A stretch of 64,000 nt of DNA from Morchella semilibera (Eukaryota; Ascomycota; Pezizomycetes; Pezizales; Morchellaceae): assembly GCA_009192285.1 (NCBI GenBank), contig WBVU01000011.1, positions 248,001 to 312,000 on the forward strand, read 5' to 3'. The notes beneath the pieces were generated by a model. It searched no databases. It saw only the letters and a list, made by a program, of their open reading frames with translations, and had not been told where the DNA came from. Each line of letters opens with the position of its first letter. Position 1 is the stretch's first letter. Below are positions 32,901 to 45,100 of this stretch, piece by piece. Position numbers and translations under genes: made by a program.

Positions 32901-35900
32901 AGTGTGGTGTGATGGGCGGTGGTGACGGCGGATCGGAGACTCTTAGATCCAGTGCCCCTGTATCCAATAAGCTCACCCCCTTCTGGAGAATTGATAGAAG
33001 CCTGTCTCCCGAGACTCGGCGGGGCGTAACACCCTGTTAGAAGCCTACGTACCAGTGAGCTACAGTTCCTATTGACCGACAAAAATACCGGGTATACCCG
33101 GCGACGTCTGGGTCCTCAAATTGTCATAAGCTAACTGTATTGGCATTTAAATCGACAATCTGCCCCGCCTAATACCATGAGCTATAAGAGAGGCTATATG
33201 GAATTTGTCTCAACTTTCAAATGTTTCACTATATTTAATTACGTACTGTTCTGATAGCCTGACGGGCTGCTGTATCGGAAGCCGCATGCAATACCCCTTA
33301 CTGCGCTACGTGCATCGACGGATGTCAGCGCAATAAGGATCTCCCTGCCCCGCAATGTCATGTCGATAAACCTTCTTTCGACCACTGGCTAATATAACAT
33401 CTGCCGCCAGAGCCTACAGGTCGTCCCCTGCGTGCACGCATGCATATTTGAAACACATTTCATATAGACAAGGCGGAGGGGGTAAGGAGGTTGGGAAACA
33501 CTGGGCGAGTTGCCTCGTGATAAGTAAACATGAATGCTCGGCCAGAGAACAGGTTAGTGCTGGGAAAGATTTGTATGTACCAGCCAGTGATGGTGTGTTG
33601 GGTTGTGATCTACATGCAGTGGTGTGTGGTGCTAATTAGGACGAAATCGAATCCACTGCTCACTCTCCTACCTATATCGTTGCGATTTATTGAAACCGCC
33701 TGCAGGAACCTAGCTGCGAGATTTCCCCGCAGTTGTTAGTGTATTTGCTTATTTGAATAATGACTTGAACAGTAAGCCTACATACAGCTCTAGGTACGAT
33801 ATCACCCAGCACATGGGTAAGCTCAAATGCAAACATAGTGGCACTCCATGGCGAGAAAAAGTAAGAAAAAATATAATAAGCCTTTGATATAACTCCATGC
33901 CAACGGCTGGAGGCCGCACAAAGAGATTCTGGATGTGCCTAGCAAGGCGGCTGAAGTTTTTTTTTTTTTTGAATTAATTCCTGGGGGGGGGGGGGGGGGT
34001 AATGCTTGATAACTACTAGTACCATCAGTTCTCAAAAGAACATCCCGGGCCCAAATGTCAGATCTAAGCCGCCTGATTGGTTGTTTTATCTCTGGCCACC
34101 ACCTATTGCTCTGTCCTTTTGCAATTAAACCCGGGCTCTTATTTCGAGACTTAACGGTATGTAGTCGGTGGTTATGTTAAAAAGTTCCCGGCGCACAGCG
34201 ATTCTAATTAATTCTTGGCTGCGGTGGTATAGACGTGGTCATCAGTTGGGCACGGAGGCGAGGTTGAGTATATGTGGATGAACCCCTACGGTGAGCAGCA
34301 AGTTGCTCGTAGGGGATGGGTACGAGACTAGATGAACCCTAGACTGTTTTGTATCCTTGAGTTGTTAGCTAGTAAATGCTGACCCCGGAAAAGCAAAGGT
34401 TGGTGGCTAACAGATCTAGATCTTACTATCTCTCTTATTAAATAACTGATCTCCTGACCCTCTATTATCTCTTTCACTGGTGATTAAATGCTGCCAACTT
34501 TTGAGGGGCTACCTCCGCTACCGTGACAACCATGAAATAGTTCTTAGAAGTATAGACGGCGTATTTCTGGGGGGATTTTTCGGGTGCACGGTGCACTATG
34601 CGGCCTCCTTAAATGTTGGCAGCTTCACCAGCAAAGGAGATAGGGAGTCAGCATCGACAGCTTAAGGGTCGATATTTCTCTCAGCCTTGGTTTTAGCTGG
34701 CCGGTTGCGATTATTGACTGAGCACGTCGTTCACGGTACACATAACAATTATTTGTGCGCGGGTCGACAGAAGCTCAAAAGTCTAGAGCCTATCGAATAG
34801 CTTCCGAGGACAAATCCTGAAACCCGGGGGTGAAGCTAATTCTAATAATATAATTGAACCTAGGTAAAAGTTATTAAATGTCTGGGTTGCGTTTAAGAAG
34901 CTTAACCAAGCGTTTCATCTAGTGGTCGAGTAACCAGATACCTTACATATACATACCTAGCTAGTTCCCTGGAGATCAGTAAGGCACATGGGGGTATAAA
35001 TTCTGAGACCCGGTGTATTCGTACTCTTTAATCGACAAGAGAATGTGTCATATAATAACTCCTATTCAGCCTTAAGAAGGCGGGCAAAATTCAAATTTCG
35101 ATAGCCTGTACTCAGTCGTTAATTAAAAAGTCGGAATTTTTGATAAGCGTTTGGTTGCAACGATATATATCCGACGACTTAGTTAACGCGCGAGTAGATG
35201 ATGTAAATAATCCTATTCTGGTTATGTAAGCTGGGACGAGGGTTAGGCATACATGCATGTTTCATTGCATTGGACTAGCTGTTAAAAAGCGTAAACTGCC
35301 ACACCAGGGTTGAACATCATATATTTCGCGACTCCGTCGTATATATATATGTACGGCACTTTAAGCAAAACAGAACGCGAAAATTTGAACTCGCCCTGCA
35401 TATATGTACGTACCAAAAGCCTAGCCGAGTTGCACAGAGCCTTATCAGGTTCCTACCAGCAGAACGCACTACCTATAATGCTTAGGCCTAAGGGCTATTA
35501 CATGTAGGTTATGTAGGTACAGTCGCACCTCGCTATGCCGGAATGTGAAGATTCGCCGGGTCTCGTATGGGATAGCAAATATTCCCAAGAAATCCGGGAT
35601 AGCGGGTTAGTCTTAAATTAAATCCCCCAGAATTTCGTACGGGACAGTAAAAGATCCGGCGTGTTGAGATCGAGATCCGGCATAGAGTTGGAACTGTAGC
35701 TACTTATATGTATATGGCTAAATCGGTTAGAATATATGAGTTAAAGCTTCTTTTACTAAAACGGGCCAATTGAGATTTATAATGGGCAAATGTTATCAAA
35801 CAGAAGGATTCTCTGAAGATTTATACCTTATAATAATATATTTGAGTGACTGCTCATGCCCGGTTCCGAATTTACCTCTGAGGTACATCATGAAGCCTTG

Positions 35901-38900
35901 TCTATAAGACCGGCGATATAGATAGTAAGGTAAAAGAAATTGAAAACACAGGCTGCGCTGTAGGTAGGGGATTAGGTAATTGCTGAGTCTCGAATAAGGA
36001 GCGACCAAAAAGGTCGTATTTGAGTACTACTTTGTGGCTGTTTGTAGAATGATAGTTCCGACTCAACCCTCGACTCCCAAGGGACGGCCGGACTCAGACA
36101 TCGGTTGCATAATATCCTTCTGATTGGTAGTTAGAGAATTCCTGTTTCCCTAATGATGTGAGTAGAGCTTTGACGTAAAGGCCTAACAATTTTGATATGT
36201 CGTGCAATGAAACTTGATAGTTTTATCGGTGCCGACCCTTTCTTGCATAAAGGGTCCCGAGGGAAAGAAAACCTTGTTAATTAGATAGAGCCTTTGCTAC
36301 TTCGGCCCTATAATATAATTCTATGTAATTGATTGCATGTAATTATTATAATTATGTGATGTATGGACGGATACTGATATAATGACGGAAATAAATTCAC
36401 ACATACCTGAACATAATCCAGCACACCACTACATACCTACTGTACTTATCCCAATGCTGCATATGGCTCACTTGGTTCATAAGTTGCGATATATATTAGA
36501 TCTAGTAGTACCTATTTTAATTTCATGGCTAACAGTGTGTGCCAGCAGGCTCCCGTGAAATTCTGTTGTACCAATCAGCCTGACGATACCGATATTGAGG
36601 AGGTAATCTTGTCCCCATACTTTGGGCCCAGCTTGTCTGCATATACTAATTGAAGACAGCCCAGGAATACGATTTTGTTTGGGTTTGGGGGTACGCAAAG
36701 CTAGACAGGCGCGCGCGCTTGGGAACGTCTCGTAAATTCTTATTCTGAGCCTTTCTTCTATTGATGACTATCTGTGCTAATAACCACTGGCATTGTTACG
36801 CCCATGCCTATCACCTATACTCAACCTTATATAATCTCATGATATAATTATAAGAGAACTCATACGCACTGCCTAATCTATAACGCTAGGATATACTAGA
36901 ATCTCGAAATCAAAAATCCGATGACCTATAAGGATGGATGGGCATGGTGTTGGCATGCGCCTTGTGAGATTTGGAGTGTATTAGACCTAATTTTTGACCC
37001 ACAGCTGTTCCCCGTAGGACGGCGGAAACTTAAGTTGATTGCATAACATAAGACTTAATGAGTAAGTCGTACTGCTAGAGTCCTCTAACAACAATGCCTG
37101 AATTTATATTACGACTTTTTTTCTCAGGCTGCCCAGCTTATCTACGGGACGAGCCTGCAGTGTTCGCTGAGAATATACTCTAGAGCCTATGAGGCACAGT
37201 AAGAAACCTCACAATCCTACAAATAGCCTCTATTAAATGACGGAAATTACCATGGGAGTGGACTGTGGGCACATACGAGTGAACACGTTCTCCACCGCCC
37301 GCGTAGCAGCATGCGGCATGCATGTATATTCAAAATACTTATCGTGTATCCATTGATACATGTAGTCAATGGGACTCTTTGTTTCACGCCGTACCAGTGG
37401 GAGTCCAAGGGTCCCTGCAGGGATACCAAATTTGCCAAAGCGTTATCTTAGAGACAGCACGTGCTATCGTGTACCAAGCCCCTTACCCCTTAGTTTAGGG
37501 CGCTGGACCTAAAATACAGGGCAGCAAACCAGTTGGCATGTTGATTTAGAACTCCAGGCGTGTAAACAGTTATTAGAGCCTCCCCGAACCCCCCGGGATG
37601 CCATGTTTGTAGGTACATAGCAGGTTAGGCCCGGGCCTTGTGACCAGCCTCAAAAGTTATGCGCTCCAAACACCTAATTGAGCTATTTCGTAAGGGCGTC
37701 GACGCGTCTTTCATTATTTCGCCGCATTGATAGCCATATTGATAGCCATGTATTACATCGAGTAACGAATCTTTCGTCCTTATAGGTTACGGCAAATTTT
37801 TGGGAGTCGGACCTTACGGGACCTTGTGCACAGCGACCAGAATCCCGGACCGGATTTCTCGGTGAATTTACCCCATATTGTTCTGTACGCTCCGGAATAT
37901 TGACCAGGCCTGTGAGCTAAAAAAATGTTGAAGCTAGCCCTGGGAGAGCAAAACAATTTTTACTCGGATTTTCCTGAATCGATTTCCGCACCGGAGCCTT
38001 AAACCTAATAGTCTTGAAATAGTGAGATCCAGTCTAAGAGGCTAGAAGAGTGACGTTTTTAGCATCATACATAGATCTTGGTGAACGTATGTATTCCCGA
38101 CTAAATAACGAACGCTAGAGAAAAGTGTTGAATTCAGCGCGGCCGAGACCGACCCGCCTTGATGTTAATATCCGAACGTCGGGTTAAGAGTTTTCCTAAT
38201 CGCGACGTGTATCTACCTACTATTTAGGCTTTCCTTCCTCAACAGTGGATTAGGGTTTCCAAGCAGTATTGGAATTAGGGTTACCTCAGGAAACAACCGA
38301 CAACACAACCAACCATCGCCTGTGTTAAATCATGCATGTCATGGGAACCCCAGGCAAAAGCCTACAGAATCCTATCTTTGAGTTCCGCAACTTACAAATT
38401 TGCGACGCGCTAGAGCACCAAGTATTTTTCTTTTGCGTACTGATAGTTAGGCGGCTGCACTAGGGTTTTATGCAGTTGAATACATACATGCTCCACTGGT
38501 TCGGCTAGTGTTACGTCAGATGTTGAAGGACATTGGACGAAAGCTATCATTGACCTCCTAGGGTCTTATTCGCCTGGAGATAATCGCTGCAGCCTCTATC
38601 TCTCGGTAATCGGTGAGGAAGGAATAGGTAGAGAATATAGTAGAGCATACCTGGTAAGGAAAGCCTGTTCCTAGAGTATGTTCGCAAATCTTTACTCGTG
38701 TTTTAGATACCATTACATGTACTCAAGCGGCGGCAGAGGCGATTTTCATTATGACCCCGATAACTTGTGCGTACATGCAGCAAGAGGCACCAGCTCGGCA
38801 TTTTAGAAAAAGAAAACCCCGAATCCTAAAGGATCGAGACCACTGATATTAAATTCCACCAGTTCGGATACCTAACCAGATGGTCTCAGAGGGCTCAAGG

Positions 38901-40522
38901 ACAGAAGCCCGCATTTTCAGGGCTTCTAGCGTATCTGCAGGGATATGGGTTCGAGAAACTACGCCCTCTGTCTCTCACAAAGCCAGTAAACTTGTAGCAG
39001 GTAACCTGTAGTTCACTTTTCGATTTTATATCGCTACAGGGCCTGGAAGAATAACATTCCTGAGCACATAGATAATGCTCGGTTTGGTACCACGTACTCT
39101 GGATGGAAGTCATACTTTGTACTAAGCTGCCACACAACACAACTATAGTTTAAGCAGACACAGCCGTAAAATCGGAACCCTTAGGATATGCGTACTTTTT
39201 TAAAGCAGGGTATGGACCATCATCGATGAGGCGAGGAAGGCGTAAAGGAAATACAAATCGGCGCATTCATTGGCCAATCGACTCCGGATTAACTTCCACT
39301 TGAGTGGCTATGCGATGAGCAAGATACATATCGTCTTGTTTAAACTCATAACTGCAATTGGTTATTCGTCCCCTGAAACCGATGCCACCATATGTACCAT
39401 AAAACAGTCGCCAATGGTTTTCCTGATGCTTTAAACAGTCTCGGATATGGCGCGAAGACTGGGTGGCGGGGCTATCAGCCTTAAGAAAAATCGTCATCGA
39501 GAGGCCTATTTAGAGTAAACACCCCACACGGATATTTTAAGAGGAATGCCTGTGCGATATCATGATCAGTGTTGAGATCAATGCTGTCATCCCTAACCTA
39601 AATGCACCCACTATATCTCACTGAGTGCGATCAGATACGAACAGCCTTGTGTAACGGCCAGCCACATGACTATAGACTGAGGTAGTAATAATGGGGCACC
39701 GAAGTTATATTATCCTAGCCAGAGGCAGCTGTTGCTGGCCGCTGTGGATAGATGCTCAATGAAGTGCGGTCTTATAAATTGCCGCACAGAGGGTATTGAT
39801 TTAGGATCTATCGTGGCTATGGGTAGGACACAAACGTAACCGGCATAGTTAAGGAAAACGCGGATTTATGCTGGTAGGCATTAATTAATAAGATAGGTTG
39901 AGTGCTGCTGAAAGATAGGCGCCTACAATACCCTCGAGAGTAAACAGCCGGATGACAGCGTCACACTATCGAGCCTCATTCCCCATTCACAAACAAAACA
40001 TGGCGTTCTATCTTATGTCTACCAGATATATGAAGCTCTCTCCGCAGTTTCCGCACGGTCTCATCCGCTTGTTGGGTATTTGAGGAAATACTGCGTGAAG
40101 AAGGTTCGTTACACATGTATACCAGTTCGAATGATAAACCCAACTGAAAACGAGTGGGAACCAACAAGGACCCATGCATCAGATTCTCTGGAACTATTTC
40201 GTGGGGAGCTGAGCGGCGGCGACCTGCGTTTTTTGTTGTCAAAGCACCGCCATAGATTTTCGATTGCCGGCCCCCGAGCAGAAATGATCAACGCGGAAAG
40301 TCAGATGAGGTGGTCGGTGATTGGACCACTAATTTAGCGAGGGATCCTCTTTGGTAGTATGGTATAGAAAGTCAAGCTCAAGAAGGGACAACAAAACAGC
40401 CTATCATGACTTTTGTTTGTGAGATGGAAATTAGCTGGCCAAGATAATCCCCGCAATTCTGTTATCCTAAACTTTCAAATAGTTTGGATCATGGTTCGTT
40501 TGATTCCTGTGTGAATCAATGA
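32901..40522. other. gene-poor region, right part
   Basis: About 7.6 kb with only short, unrecognised open frames on both strands. A run of about 16 G is near 33983-33998 and an imperfect hairpin is at 34283-34315. TACATGTA occurs at 35499, 37357 and 38714. The sequence is TA-rich with many stop triplets in all frames, as expected for old transposon relics or RIP-affected DNA. No reverse transcriptase, integrase or transposase motif can be read. Confidence 0.5.
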
Positions 40523-41281
40523 TTATTGCTTGATGTCTCCTTTTTTTACGCCAGGCACATGCCGTACCTGGCAACCGCACTTTCCCTGCAGGAGAAGAAA
40601 AAAGGAAAAAGAAAAAAGAAAAAGAAAAGAAAAAAAGAAAGAAAAAGAAAAAGAAAAGAAAAAGAAAAGAGGGAAGGTGATGAGCGGTGCATCAAAGAAG
40701 TGAAGTAGAACCGACATCCACCTAAGGTATCCAGGACTGGTAGGTACGGCACTTGTTTTGTCCGCACACCACCAAATCGGGATTCCCATGCACGAAACGA
40801 ATAACCAGAGAGAAGGGTTTAATTCTTCTAGCTGGTTGAGGTAGATGGCCGAGTCCTGAACTGCTGCAATGCGAGAATCATCACCTCCAGGCTCCAGGGT
40901 GCCTGGTACTGTGGTACATAAGTCTATCCTATCAGCATGGGTTATTTTAGAGTCGACTTCGGTAATCCAGTAGAGAAGCCAGCCAGGGAAGATTTTTGCA
41001 GGGGTCAAGAAATATGAGCTTCTTCTGTGCTTCTTTTCATGCATTATACCTACCCGGGTTGATGGGCATGTGGAAGGTCGTGTTGTGTGGAGTGTGAGAT
41101 ACAGCAGCTTGTCTACTGGAAACATTATGTAACTAAGCGGATCACGTACTTCTGTCAAATTTGAACTAAGTACAAAGTTTGATTCATCTCTTTCTCTCTC
41201 ACTCGTTATAGTTATGGTGGCTGTATGTAGGTACATCATACTTGTATGATTCCAACATTCGAGCGCAGCGACTATCACCAC
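40523..41281 (-). CDS. doubtful 252-codon open frame
   Basis: The frame is long for this gene-poor region. It shows no domain, and about 30 residues near its C-terminus are a Phe/Ser run produced by the homopurine tract at 40590-40677. The remainder has no obvious secondary-structure pattern or family resemblance. I list it only because of its length; a chance frame is the more likely explanation. Confidence 0.15.
   Translation of the reverse strand: MVIVAALECWNHTSMMYLHTATITITSERERDESNFVLSSNLTEVRDPLSYIMFPVDKLLYLTLHTTRPSTCPSTRVGIMHEKKHRRSSYFLTPAKIFPGWLLYWITEVDSKITHADRIDLCTTVPGTLEPGGDDSRIAAVQDSAIYLNQLEELNPSLWLFVSCMGIPIWWCADKTSAVPTSPGYLRWMSVLLHFFDAPLITFPLFFFFSFSFSFFFSFLFLFSFSFFLLLQGKCGCQVRHVPGVKKGDIKQ
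40590..40677. repeat. 88-nt uninterrupted homopurine tract
   Basis: Every base on the plus strand in this interval is A or G, mostly GAAAAA/GAAAAG units. It is a low-complexity mirror-rich tract of the kind able to form triplex structures. Confidence 0.9.
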
Positions 41282-42132
41282 TTGTCGTTCACGTATCCCC
41301 TGAATATCATATCACGACATATCACCCACTGCAGTAGTAAGAATATTTCCAAAGAAGCAACGAGAAGATATAGAGACGAAATTCCCAATATACGAATTAA
41401 TACACGACGGTCCCAAACCCTCTTCTTCCCCCAGAGTCACATACATTTCCGACTGTTTCCTTATTAGAACAGTGGCTTTCAAAGCAACATCGCGCGTTTG
41501 ACGGCGAACACAGTGTTTGGTTGTGTTTCTCTGCCTCACACAACGCTTTGACAGTACGCCATTCTCAAAGCTCGAAAGCACCAACGCCCCACTCCCGGAC
41601 CCGTACTCTACTCATTGACTGACGGATTGACGGTTTGACGGCCGCGACCCTTTTTTTCCCACCGAGTCAACCTTCAAAACGGTCCTCGCAGACCACTCTA
41701 CATACTTAAACAGACCATAGTTCCATTAATATTACCGGGGATCCAATTTGTGTGTGGTTGATAGTGGGTTCTTGTAAGCGGCCAGAGCCCAATCCCGCCG
41801 CCTTTACAGTAAGACTCGCCGGATTCTCTCAAAAAGGGCCTTCTCCCTAGTCTTACAACTGTTTGCACCTTCCTGAAGCTCTCAGCAGATTTATTATCAA
41901 TACCATTAATGCCCTTCGGCTGGTAACCGCCCTGTCGTTTCCCGACGCGAGTCGCTGCACTGCTGTTGTACTACTCCTTTAATCTTTTTTAGCGGAAGCG
42001 AACTCTCGGTTTTGTTTTTTTATTTTTTATTTTTTTGTTTGGTTTTTTTTTCTGGGGATAATTCGTTATTACTTTCCTTTCGGCCATTTTTTGCTACTCC
42101 CGTGAACCAACCACCCTTCATAACCGACAAAG
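41282..42132. promoter_or_regulatory. upstream region of the histone-fold fusion gene
   Basis: About 850 bp before the ATG at 42133. A short TTGACGG direct repeat lies near 41622-41641 and a T-rich, pyrimidine-biased stretch near 42000-42090. The T-rich tract close to the start is typical of fungal promoters. No specific site was identified. Confidence 0.35.
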
Positions 42133-45100
42133 ATGAATCGATCATCAAGGCCAGAGGATTTACAGATACAGAGGTCATCTACTTCGACGCGGGCGCGAAG
42201 TCGAAGCATTGGATCAGTGGATAAACCATTAAGCTCCAATGGCTCTTCTATTTACTCACTCGCCAATCCTTTGACAAATGTCGCCCCAGAGCCAGCTTAT
42301 ATTGCAGCTTCAGCAGCCACAGGGATTGTGACAGGTAACCATGAAGGGTTTTTACATGACGAGGAAAACGCTGGTCATGCAACATCAACTATACCAGTTA
42401 CACCAGCTTCATTAAAACTTATCAATCAATTCCTAGATTTTCTTCTATATTCATTTCTTTCAGCATCAAAATCGACTTCATTGAAGGCTCTCCGGCCAGC
42501 AGTATCAGAAGTTCTCCGAAACCGGTTGGCAAAGGAGGCTGTTGCTGGAGCTGATCACGAGCTAAGCTCGTACCTTGGTGGAGGAGATGACGGGGATGAT
42601 TTTGATGGGCTGAATGAAGCCCCGGAAATTAGTGCGGAATGGGACTTGGAGACCGCATGGAAGAAGACCAGATTGCGGTGTATGGTTTACTCGTCACTTG
42701 GAGATATTGAGGAAGAGGATGAAGAGATTTACTCGGGATATGGAAATCTCGAAGGAATCGTTGGTTCTCAGCAATACGAACAGAACAGCATCGTGCCCGG
42801 CGTTGTTTCTCCAGCAGTAGCAATATGGCTCACAGCTGTTTTGGAGTTTATGGGTGAACAAACATTGCTCCTGGCTGGTCACGCAGCTATCAATCGCTAC
42901 ATTCAACGGGATATAACTGAGAGAGAAAGGCCCATGGTTGAAGAGCTGGATACAGAGAAAGTTGCGTTAAATTCCTCATTGGGCCGACTATGGAGGCAGT
43001 GGCGTAAACGCTTGCGCGCTAGAGGGTCTTCATTTTCCTCGCCTGGTCCTCACGGGGGAATTCTGCAACGACTTGAGCGTACTGCTAGCAGAATGAGCAG
43101 CAGAAGTACACTAACGGACCCAAAAAATGTGCAACCCGAACCACCAGAAATCAGAGAAGAGATGGTTGGTACCGCAGACAAAGAACCTGAAACAAATACC
43201 GAGAACCAATCGAAGAAGGTTTGTAATAACGCCTGATATCTAGCTAAGGGGTGGTAGTAGTGACTTGCTGACATTTCGAAGACCCCCATCCCTGCAGAAA
43301 AGGGAGCCTTGGAGTCAATAACCACTACTTCTAACCTGAACTCTGGCCATGATTACTTAGTATGTCACCTACTCTACCATTTTCATTGGCTATTATCCAC
43401 GAAAACTATATCTAACACCCCAAAAAAGTATTTCGAAGATAGTCCAAGAAGGCGCCCACAAAGTTTGGTATTGTTGCCTTCAACAACAACAGAAGCACCG
43501 TTTGTGCTTTCCCGATCCATTAAACGGCATAACTCCTTACCTGTAATTATTCGTTCGGAGTTTCCTGATCCGGTTGTTGAGGGTGCTCCAGAAACCGAAG
43601 ATACAGAAACAGATTTTGAGGATATCGATGGTGAATTTTATACACCTGCGGAAGAGGAGCTCAACTCGGATATATCTGTTCAGGTTGTGAGACCTGCGTC
43701 CGAGCAGCTAGGCCCGTTAGGGAAATCTTACTTTCCTCCTCAAGAGCAGCCCGAGAGATCGACTGTTCAGGGAATTGACAAATCTAAAGTCACTGAATCC
43801 AAACCTTTGAATGAAAAGACCGAGGCTTTGAAAAAAGCTCCGGCCCCTGATGATGGAGTTTCGGAACTTACTTTCTTCTCGCAGGCTACCGATGACGAGG
43901 ATGATGGAGAAGATGATCGTCGTAGTGTTATCGGATCAGCTCAAACGTCAGATATTCGTGTCCAGCCTTCTGCAGCCCAGGCACCATTGCCCTTACATAA
44001 GTCTGGTGACTGTTCTGGGCATGATCATGCTGAAAATGTTGTCCCGAAGTTCGAGCGTTTTACGCCAACATCATCAAGGCGACCAGCTGAGCTTGTAGAA
44101 ATACGCACAAACGGCCGTGTCTCAACTTTCCAGGAACAGCGTGCTGCAGATCGACGACCGTCGGCAACAACACTGGCAGAATTGGCCGATTCAGACGATG
44201 AATCACCAACGTCTACAACAACTCATAGATATTTTGTCGAAGGAGGCAGGCTGACACCTGGTGGTACTAATCAAATTACGGGTGATTACTTTGCGCATGC
44301 AAAAAAGGCTTCCTCGGCCAGCAGCAAGTACTCCCAGCATTCGCAGCTTTCGGACAGGAAGCTTGGGCAGCTCACGCTAATCCAGCCTCCCGGAAGCACC
44401 GTATCACTGCCCTCTGAACGGGGGAACGTACGGGCATGGACACCCCCTCAGACACCAAATAAATCACGGCGCTCATCAAGTTCTGGAAAAGTGCAACGTC
44501 CGGTTACATCACATTCAGGTACATCGCAAAACTCCACAAAGCTTAAGAGCCTCATTGCATGGCCTATGGATTGTGGAAAGCAGTCGAGAGAGTCAGACGA
44601 TGAAAGCAGGAGTAGCTTACATAGTGAAAGGCCATCTACAAAGCTTGCTAGCTTGGATGATAAGGAACGTAGCTTTGAGGAATTGATTTCTAGTGGTGAT
44701 ACTATTCACTGTACAATAACGCCGGACCCCCTAAGACGGATGGAGGTTTGTAAAATGTCGCCTATTATCAGAGTTTGATAAAGCTAATAGTTCAATAGTC
44801 AAAAGAAAACCAAACACCACGCACTGCAACATCGGCACTTGCGGACTTCTTACGAAATACTGGACCGGACGGCAAGGAGGTGCGTGCTACACCACCAAGC
44901 AGATCTGGCAATTCTTCAAGGCCTTCTACCGCCCGCGCAATCCCAATAATTCCTAAAGATCCTAGTCTTGAGGACGTAGCCTCGCTTACTCAGCTACTTC
45001 GATCCACTTCGGCTTCTCCCTCCGAAACAAGGCCTCAAACACCCACAACCTCTATTCCATCTCCTCATAACCCTACTTACAGCCCAGCTTCACGACGTAT

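Noticed and set aside
38250-38283. TTAGGG telomere-like hexamers
   Set aside because: There are only two isolated copies, not tandem; too few to suggest an interstitial telomere.
33000-40500. Possible degraded retrotransposon
   Set aside because: No reverse transcriptase, integrase, LTR pair or transposase motif could be read by eye; kept only as a hypothesis in the gene-desert note.
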